Origin: Heloderma charlesbogerti
Taxonomy: Eukaryota > Chordata > Lepidosauria > Squamata > Helodermatidae
Reading direction: 5' to 3'
DNA: 64,000 nt
NCBI GenBank assembly: GCA_026122225.1
Contig: JANEZZ010001471.1
Span: 372,001-436,000 of the forward strand
In this document: one piece after another, positions 57,192 to 64,000 of the stretch
How the letters are laid out: each line of letters opens with the position of its first letter
How positions within the stretch are numbered: the first letter of the stretch is position 1
Position numbers and translations under genes: made by a program
Notes under the pieces: model-generated
Databases searched by the model: none
Seen by the model: only the letters and a program-made list of their open reading frames with translations
What the model was told of the DNA's origin: nothing

Positions 57192-57799
57192 CTGCATAAA
57201 TAACATATATATTTACTTAGAAAAAGTAGCTTTATAAGGAACAGTCTACCTAACTTAATTGGTCCAATTACAAAAAATACCAAAATTAAAATTAAGTGAG
57301 GTCCAACTCCAAAGGTTCACAAATATTTCTTGGATCAATACAGATGCTGCAAACATGGATTGTATAATTCCCAGCCAACCTCACCATCAGAATGTTCTTC
57401 ATGTTCTTTTCACACCATCTCATAAAGGCTTCTCATGTAATGTTATGGATGGTTTTGGTTAGACATCTAGGAAAAGACTCTTGGGGTAGGGGGTAGTCTA
57501 CCTTCGATGGGTTTGTTCCTAGTATTTGGTTCTTCTGAAGCTTCTATCATCTCTGAAAAATCTGAATTTGTTTGAGAGGGAGATCTAGAACTCTGAGAGG
57601 AGTATGATATATCTGATTCACAGGAAACAGTTGAATTAGATGCTCAGGTCTGCTAAATGGTAGAAGTGGAGGATATAGGAGATGTTGTTTTAACTTATTT
57701 TATCCTTCTTGAAAGGTGTGTGGGGGGGGAGTGAGGCAAATTAGAAGTGAGTCTCTTACTAGAGGTGTTTTTCTCTACATTTGTTCCCCCCCCCCAATT

Positions 57800-59244
57800 T
57801 TGTATTGTGAGTTTTAACAAATCAAACCAAACCAAACCAAACCAAAAACATAACAAAACAAAACAAAAAGAACAAAAAAAATTACAACAACATATTCTAA
57901 AATCCTCAGTTTCAAATACTGCAATATTCTAAGGAGAAAAAAAAGAAAAAAAGAAAAAAATAGGTTACACATACACTTCAGTAAAAGCAGACCAAATATC
58001 CACATATAAGTCCATCTGCAAGTTACACCTATATACCACTCTTTCAAATGTTGCTAGTGTTGTTAGGTCTTCAGTCCATTGCGTTATAGGTGATGGGCTT
58101 TTATCCTTCCAATATCGTAATATCAGTCTTTTAGCAACCAAAAAGGCGTGAAAAATCCATTTATGCTGACCATGTGTTACATTCCAAGAAGCAGGTAAGT
58201 AATTTAAAAGAACATTTATATCATTCTAATACAAAATTTATCCATATAATAACTTCCTCCCAAAAGGAGGCAACCCTGGGCATTTCCAAAACATATGAAT
58301 AAGAGAAACTTGACTGCATTACATCTTCAACAATTAGCCAAATTTGACAAGCCTTTATTAAAAAGATGTTGTAGCATCCGATAGATCTGAAACAAAAGTT
58401 TTTGCTGAATAAGGCATAACCGAAGATCCACTGAAATGTCTGATACAGATGCCAAGACAGCAGTCCATTGATTAAACAAAATAGGACATTCCAATTCCCT
58501 GTTCCATTCCTGCTGTAAACCACTTGTATCATATTTATTCATTGATAATAAATGTTTATAAACATGAATTGTAGGATGATATGTCTGGTCAGCTTCAATA
58601 AGTATTTCCAGTAGCAAAGGAGACTCCGAAGCAGTAAAAGCAGCAGGACCGAATCTAGATACCAACAAATGTTTCAGTTGCAAATACTGCCATTCTGCTG
58701 TAGCAGGCAAATCAAATTGATCTCGCAAAGCTGAAAATACCAAAAACTCATCATCAACCGCCACTAATTGATCCAGGGTAAAGATAATTTTATTTGTCCA
58801 GGTTCGCCATAAAAACATTTTCTTACCAATTCTTAAATCTGGATTTCCCCATAAAGTCAATGTAGCATGGAAAAATGGATCAAACTGTAATAGACGTGAC
58901 ATTATACGCCAAATTTCTCTGACTGCCAAAATTGTGGGAGGAGCTCTGTCCACCTTGATATGCTGAGAACCTAATGCCATCCATTTAAAGAGAGGCTCCA
59001 GACAAGAAGATTCCAACACTGACCAAGGTGGAAAATCTAATCTAAGTGGAAAAGACCAAAATTTAGTAGAGGTCAGCAAACAGGCCCGATGGTACATAGT
59101 TAGATCCGGAAAACCGAACCTGCCTTCATTAATTGGAAGTTGCATCATTTTTAAAGATATTCTTGGTGGAAAGAAACTTCACAAGAATTTACGAATCAAA
59201 GCATTATGTTTTTGGAAATATTTGCCAGGTATAAGTATAGGGAT
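57800..59244 (-). mobile_element. L1-clade LINE, ORF2 3' half (left of BovB insertion)
   Basis: Minus-strand frame 58327-59148 is a long L1 ORF2 C-terminal segment (ISLKMMQLPINEGRFGFPDL near its start, then FKWMALGSQHIK and the WRTWTNKIIFTLDQL region). Further downstream, frames give CNLQMDLYVDIWSAF at about 57960-58010. A 3' UTR with GGTTT repeats ends near 57800. The first codons connect in frame with 62459 onward once the BovB is removed. Frameshifts near 58330 and a stop near 59178 mark it as dead. Confidence 0.85.
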
Positions 59245-62200
59245 CCATGGATCACTGCCTTGTTGTGGCGAAGGGGCTTGCGTAACTCAGTGAAGCCATA
59301 AGCTATGCCGTGCAGGGCCACCCAAGACGGACAGGTCATGGCAGAGAGTTCTGACAAAATGTGGTCCACTGGAGAAGGAAATGGCAACCCACTCCAGTAT
59401 TCTTGCCAAGAAAACCCCATGGAACATATCACAAGGCTAAAAGATATGACGCCGGAAGATGAGCCCCTCAGGTCGGAAGGTGTCCAATATGCTACTGGGG
59501 AAGAGCAGAGGGTATTTCCAAGTAGCGCCAGAAAGAGTGAAGCGGCTGGGCCAAACCCGAAAGGACACTCAGCTGTGGATGTGTCTGGCGGTGAAAAGAA
59601 AATCCGATGCTGTAAAGAACAATATTGTTTAGGAACCTGGAATGTCAGATCAATGAATCAAGGTAAGTTGGAGGTGGTCAAACATGAGATGGCAAGATTG
59701 AACATCGACATCTTGGGAATCAGCGAACTAAAATGGACAGGCATGGGCGAATTTAATTCAGGTGACCATCATATCTACTATTGTGGGCAAGAATCCCTTA
59801 GAAGAAATGGAGTAGCACTCATAGTCAACAAAAGGGTGGGAAAAGCAGTACTGGGGTACAATCTTAAAAATGATAGAATGATCTCAGTACGAATCCAAGG
59901 CAAACCATTCAACATCACAGTAATTCAAGTCTGTGCCCCAACCACTGAGGCCGAAGAAGCTGAGGTTGATCAGTTCTATGGAGACCTACAACACCTTCTA
60001 GAACTAACACCAAAAAAAGATGTCCTCTTCATCATAGGGGATTGGAATGCTAAAGTAGGAAGTCAAGAAATCACCGGGATAACAGGCAGGCATGGCCTTG
60101 GTGTACAAAATGAAGCAGGACAAAAGCTAATAGAGTTTTGCCAAGAGAACATGCTGATCATAGCAAACACTCTTTTCCAACAGCACAAGAGGCGACTCTA
60201 CACATGGACATCACCAGATGGTCAATATCGAAATCAGATTGATTATGTCCTTTGCAGCCAAAGATGGAGAAGCTCCATACAGTCAGTAAAAACAAGACCT
60301 GGAGCTGACTGTGGCTCAGATCATGAGCTGCTTCTTGCAAAATTTCGGCTTAAATTGAAGAACGTCGGGAAAACCGCTAAACCGTTCAGGTATGACCTAA
60401 ATCATATCCCTGATGAATATACAGTGGAGGTGAGGAATAGATTTCAGGGATTAGACCTGATAGACAGAGTGCCTGAGGAACTATGGACGGAGGTCCGTAA
60501 CATTGTTCAGGAGGCAGCAACGAAATCCGTCCCAAAGAAAAAGAAATGCAAGAAAGCCAAGTGGCTGTCTGAGGAGGCTTTACAAGTAGCTGAGGAAAGA
60601 AGGGAAGCGAAAAGCAAGGGAGAAAGGGGAAAATATAGCCAACTGAATGCAGAGTTCCAGAGAATAGCAAGGAGAGACAAGAAGGCCTTCTTAAATGAAC
60701 AATGCAAAGAAATCGAGGAAAACAACAGAATGGGAAAGACTAGAGATCTCTTCAAGAAAATTGGAGATCTCAAGGGAACGTTTTGTGCAAAGACGGGCAT
60801 GATAAAGGACAAAGAAGGCAGGGACCTAACAGAAGCAGATGAGATTAAGAAGAGGTGGCAAGAATACACAGAAGAACTATACAGGAAAGATCTGAATGTC
60901 CCTGATAGCCATGATAGTGCGGTCACTGAACTTGAGCCGGACATCCTAGAGAGTGAAGTCAAGTGGGCCTTAGGAAGCATTAGTAACAACAAAGCTAGCG
61001 GAGATGACAGTATTCCAGCCGAGCTATTTAAAATCCTAAAAGATGATGCTGTTAAAGTGCTGCATTCAATATGCCAACAAATCTGGAACACTCAACAGTG
61101 GCCACAAGACTGGAAAAGGTCAGTTTACATTCCAATTCCAAAGAAGGGCAACGCCAAAGAGTGTTCAAACTACCGCACAATTGCGCTCATTTCACATGCC
61201 AGCAAGGTGATGCTCAAAATCCTACAAGCTAGGCTTCAGCAGTATGCGAACCGAGAACTACCGGAAGTACAAGCTGGGTTTCGAAGAGGCAGAGGAACTA
61301 GAGATCAAATCGCCAACATTCGCTGCATCATGGAGAAAGCAAGAGAATTCCAGAAAAACGTCTATTTCTGCTTCATTGACTACGCTAAAGCCTTTGATTG
61401 TGTGGATCACAACAAACTGTGGCAAATTCTTAAAGTGATGGGAGTACCAGACCACCTTACCTGTCTCCTGAGAAACCTGTACGAGGGTCAAGAAGCAACA
61501 GTAAGAACCAGACATGGAACAACCGATTGGTTCAAAATTGGGAAAGGAGTACGACAAGGCTGCATATTGTCACCCTGCTTATTTAACTTATATGCAGAGT
61601 ACATCATGAGAAATGCCGGGTTGGATGAATCACAGGTCGGAATTAAGATTGCCGGGAGAATTATCAACAACCTCCGATATGCAGACGATACCACCCTAAT
61701 GGCAGAAAGCGAAGAGGATCTCAAGAGCCTCTTGTTGAGGGTGAAAGAGGAGAGTGCAAAAGCTGGTTTGAAACTCAACATTAAAAAAACTAAGATCATG
61801 TCATCTGGCCCTATCACTTCCTGGCATATAGAAGGGGAAGAAATGGAAGCAGTGACAGATTTTACTTTCTTGGGCTCCAAGATCACCGCAGACGGTGACT
61901 GTAGCCATGAAATTAAAAGACGCTTGCTCCTTGGGAGGAAAGCTATGGCAAACCTAGACAGCATAGTAAGAAGCAGAGACATCACCTTGCCGACAAAGGT
62001 CCGTCTAATCAAAGCTATGGTTTTCCCAGTAGTTATGTATGGCTGTGAGAGCTGGACTATAAGGAAGGCTGAGCGCCGAAGAATTGATGCTTTCGAACTG
62101 TGGTGCTGGAGAAGACTCTTATGCATCCCCTGGACTGCAAGGAGGTCAAATCAGTCCATCCTAAAGGAAATCAACCCTGACTGCTCATTGGAAGGACACA

Positions 62201-62458
62201 TACTGAAGCTGAAGCTCCAATATTTTGGCCACCTAATGCGAAGAGAAAACTCTCTGGAAAAGACCCTGATGCTGGGAAAGACTGAAGGCAAAAGGAGAAG
62301 GGGACGGCAGAGGATGAGATGGCTAGATAGCATCACGGATGCAATGAATATGAACTTGAGCACGCTCCGGGAGAGAGCGCAGGACAGGAAGGCCTGGCGT
62401 GCTATGGTCCATGGGGTCACGAAGAGTGGGACACGACTGAACGACTGAACAACAACAA
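59245..62458 (+). mobile_element. BovB (RTE clade) LINE, full-length, intact frame
   Basis: It starts near CATGGATCACTGCCTTG and ends GACACGACTGAACGACTG followed by AACAACAACAA, about 3.2 kb, the usual full length of BovB. It sits inside an L1 ORF2. Removing it rejoins the L1 frame (KMKT...ILIPGKY), so the boundaries are good to a few bases. No long target duplication is apparent. Its single open frame has no stops. BovB is famous for patchy spread between squamates and ruminants. Confidence 0.95.
59305..62448 (+). CDS. BovB endonuclease-reverse transcriptase, uninterrupted
   Basis: An open frame of 1,047 codons. Residues about 108-345 form an apurinic-type endonuclease ([29 protein letters not shown] with the catalytic Glu, [23 protein letters not shown] with the terminal Asp-His). 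Residues about 590-870 form the [56 protein letters not shown] with its Asp, [16 protein letters not shown], and [11 protein letters not shown] at 61678-61710 with both catalytic Asp residues. The C-terminal part includes [20 protein letters not shown] and LWCWRRLLCIPWT. The first 100 residues (from ATG 59305) may be 5' UTR read-through; a start at the Met of RSMNQGKL (59650 region) would miss part of the endonuclease. All key residues are present, so this copy is a candidate active element. Confidence 0.93.
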   Translation: MPCRATQDGQVMAESSDKMWSTGEGNGNPLQYSCQENPMEHITRLKDMTPEDEPLRSEGVQYATGEEQRVFPSSARKSEAAGPNPKGHSAVDVSGGEKKIRCCKEQYCLGTWNVRSMNQGKLEVVKHEMARLNIDILGISELKWTGMGEFNSGDHHIYYCGQESLRRNGVALIVNKRVGKAVLGYNLKNDRMISVRIQGKPFNITVIQVCAPTTEAEEAEVDQFYGDLQHLLELTPKKDVLFIIGDWNAKVGSQEITGITGRHGLGVQNEAGQKLIEFCQENMLIIANTLFQQHKRRLYTWTSPDGQYRNQIDYVLCSQRWRSSIQSVKTRPGADCGSDHELLLAKFRLKLKNVGKTAKPFRYDLNHIPDEYTVEVRNRFQGLDLIDRVPEELWTEVRNIVQEAATKSVPKKKKCKKAKWLSEEALQVAEERREAKSKGERGKYSQLNAEFQRIARRDKKAFLNEQCKEIEENNRMGKTRDLFKKIGDLKGTFCAKTGMIKDKEGRDLTEADEIKKRWQEYTEELYRKDLNVPDSHDSAVTELEPDILESEVKWALGSISNNKASGDDSIPAELFKILKDDAVKVLHSICQQIWNTQQWPQDWKRSVYIPIPKKGNAKECSNYRTIALISHASKVMLKILQARLQQYANRELPEVQAGFRRGRGTRDQIANIRCIMEKAREFQKNVYFCFIDYAKAFDCVDHNKLWQILKVMGVPDHLTCLLRNLYEGQEATVRTRHGTTDWFKIGKGVRQGCILSPCLFNLYAEYIMRNAGLDESQVGIKIAGRIINNLRYADDTTLMAESEEDLKSLLLRVKEESAKAGLKLNIKKTKIMSSGPITSWHIEGEEMEAVTDFTFLGSKITADGDCSHEIKRRLLLGRKAMANLDSIVRSRDITLPTKVRLIKAMVFPVVMYGCESWTIRKAERRRIDAFELWCWRRLLCIPWTARRSNQSILKEINPDCSLEGHILKLKLQYFGHLMRRENSLEKTLMLGKTEGKRRRGRQRMRWLDSITDAMNMNLSTLRERAQDRKAWRAMVHGVTKSGTRLND

Positions 62459-64000
62459 ATGGTCTTCATCTTAAGTGTATTCACCTTACCCCATAAACTC
62501 AACATTAAAGATGCCCATCTATCTATATCTCGTGAAATATCATTAATCAACTTGTTTAAATGTAACCTAATCATTTGAGATATATCTCTAGGCATAATTA
62601 TTCCCAAGTAAGTAATAGACTCTGGGCACCATTGAAATTGCCAATTGGCTGATACACTAGAGTATACCCTATCTTCAATCGGCATTATTTCCAACTTTGA
62701 CCAATTAATTGAAAAGCAGGACAATTCACCAAAGGTATTAATCAATTTCATCAAAGCTGGAACCAACGACTGGAGTCTTGAGATAAACAGCAAAAGATTA
62801 TCAGCATAAAGGCTAATTTTAAATTCTAAACCAAAATGAACAAATCTATGAATATTATTATTTTGTCTAATAGCACACACCAGGGGTTCCAAACATAAAG
62901 TGAATATCAATGGGGAAAGTGGGCAACCTTGTCCGGTACCCCACCCAAGTAAAAAAAAAAAAAGCTGAGAATAAACCGTTAGTCATTACTCTTGCTCTAG
63001 GAACTATGTATAAAATTTTAACCCATTTCAAAAATTCTTTAGGAAAACCAAAATTAGTCAGTGTAATAAACATAAATTTCCAGTGAATTTTGTCAAAGGC
63101 CTTTTCTGCATCCAAGGAAATGATGGCCGCCTAGTCAGTTCTTTCAGAGTTGGAGGGAGCAATCCTATGGCTGCTAGACAGCGGCTAGATGGCCATAGGA
63201 TATGTTGTTTTCTGGGAACTGACCTCGCTCGACTTTCGCAGCGCGGAACAGCCCTATCCTCTGTGCTCACAAGAGGAACGCGGAGCGGCCGCAAAGAGGT
63301 GTGGCTGGGGGCATTCCAGGCCAGGGAGCACGTAACTGCCTGTATGACACAGTCATACAGTAGCCTCCTTCCCTGCTCCATCCTCCTGAGGCTAGACATC
63401 TGCAGTTGGCTGTCTAGCTGAAAAAGCATGGCAGGAGAAGCACGAAGGGAATGATCCCCTCTGTGCTTCTCCTGCCCTGCTTTGGATAGGTGGTCTGTGT
63501 TTGGAGGTGGCAGCCTATCTAGATAGGACTGCTCTCTAAAGCAACTAAATCAACAACTACTCTAAGATTATCAGTCCCCTATCTATTTTTAATAAATCCC
63601 ACCTGGTCTGGTCTATCCAATACAGTCATGACTTGTTGTAATCTGTTGGCCAAGACTGCTGTTAATATTTTGATATCTATGTTAATTAATGACATAGGTC
63701 GATAGTTAGAACAATAGGTATGGTCCTTTCCTGGCTTAGGAAACACAGTAATATAAGCATCATGTAACGATGACGAAAGGGAGCCAGCTTTGAAATATGA
63801 TTATAGAGGCAATGCAACTTTGGGGCTAAAAAACTAGAGAATGTTTTATACCATTCAACTGGAAATCCATCCAGTCCAGGTGATTTCCCGGTATTTATTT
63901 TTATTGCACTCATAATTTCCTCTACACGCAGAGGAGCTAAAAGGAGCTGTTGTTGTGAAGAATCTAAACGTGGAAGATTAATCTGAGACAAAAGAGCATC
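62459..64000 (-). mobile_element. L1-clade LINE, ORF2 reverse transcriptase part (right of BovB insertion)
   Basis: Minus-strand frames give the RT fingers (INTGKSPGLDGFPVEWYKTF at about 63840-63900), FLDAEKAFDKIHWKF-like palm motif (63060-63115) and LCLEPLVCAIRQ. The catalytic box reads YADN instead of YADD (Asn codon at 62797-62799), then SINWSKLEIMP. The frame is broken between these pieces and cut by a DNA element at 63121-63540. The element continues beyond the window. Confidence 0.87.
63121..63540. repeat. Inverted-repeat DNA element inside the L1
   Basis: It interrupts the L1 frame between the motif DAEKAFDK and the upstream region. The ends GGAGGGAGCAATCCTATGG and ATAGGACTGCTCTCTA are inverted, and the end motif is shared with 34465-34952. 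Short frames on both strands at 63058-63429 are not meaningful. Confidence 0.6.

Noticed and set aside
60158..62126. Long minus-strand open frames (up to 212 codons) opposite the BovB ORF
   Set aside because: They are antisense shadows of the BovB coding frame; the same shadows appear opposite the broken copy at 50092-51469.

Overview
The window looks like repeat-rich nuclear DNA from a squamate reptile, most likely a lizard. Three things point that way: an apparently full-length BovB (RTE-clade) LINE with an uninterrupted reading frame, SINEs whose 3' ends resemble BovB, and dense copies of short inverted-repeat DNA elements together with L1, L2, Ty3/gypsy and tyrosine-recombinase retroelements. 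The species cannot be named from the sequence alone.

One host gene is supported: the 3' part of WDR35 (IFT121, a subunit of the ciliary IFT-A complex), on the minus strand. Nine exons with GT-AG boundaries and consistent phases run from 57191 down to a stop codon at 45290. They encode about 484 residues: the C-terminal helical solenoid and a final Cys-pair (zinc-ribbon-like) tail. The WD40-coding exons must lie to the right of 64000. No convincing second host gene was found between 1 and 45290.

Layout, left to right. 1-4034: 5' part of a class I (gammaretrovirus-like) endogenous retrovirus on the minus strand, with an LTR, a tRNA-His primer site and a broken gag start. 4035-5060: L2-like LINE endonuclease fragment (minus). 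5321-5655: SINE. 6940-10730: decayed Ty3/gypsy element (plus) cut by several smaller insertions. 11482-13815: a triple nest, with a DNA transposon inside an LTR inside an older interspersed repeat. 14424-14690, 15264-16173, 17810-18185 and 21380-21790: a SINE, two inverted-repeat DNA elements and an L2 tail. 22675-23252: solo LTR. 24343-32197: a large decayed element with the split direct repeats (A1-internal-B1-A2-B2) of a Ngaro-type tyrosine-recombinase retrotransposon, bearing recombinase-like and SGNH-hydrolase-like remnants and itself invaded by two palindrome-packed hAT-like elements, a 5S rRNA-derived SINE and a GC-rich repeat tract. 33892-34424: another LTR. 37780-39790: an L1-type element that appears to hold only ORF1. 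45290-57191: WDR35 exons, with a broken BovB copy (48898-53014, perfect 10-bp target duplication) in one intron, itself carrying a palindromic hAT-like element and a large BovB foldback. 57800-64000: an L1 on the minus strand, interrupted by the intact BovB (59245-62458) and by a short DNA element.

The most interesting items are the split-repeat SGNH-bearing retroelement, the family of nested-palindrome hAT-like elements (three copies, each with 8-bp target duplications), the intact BovB frame, the BovB/hAT foldback and the ORF1-only L1 derivative.
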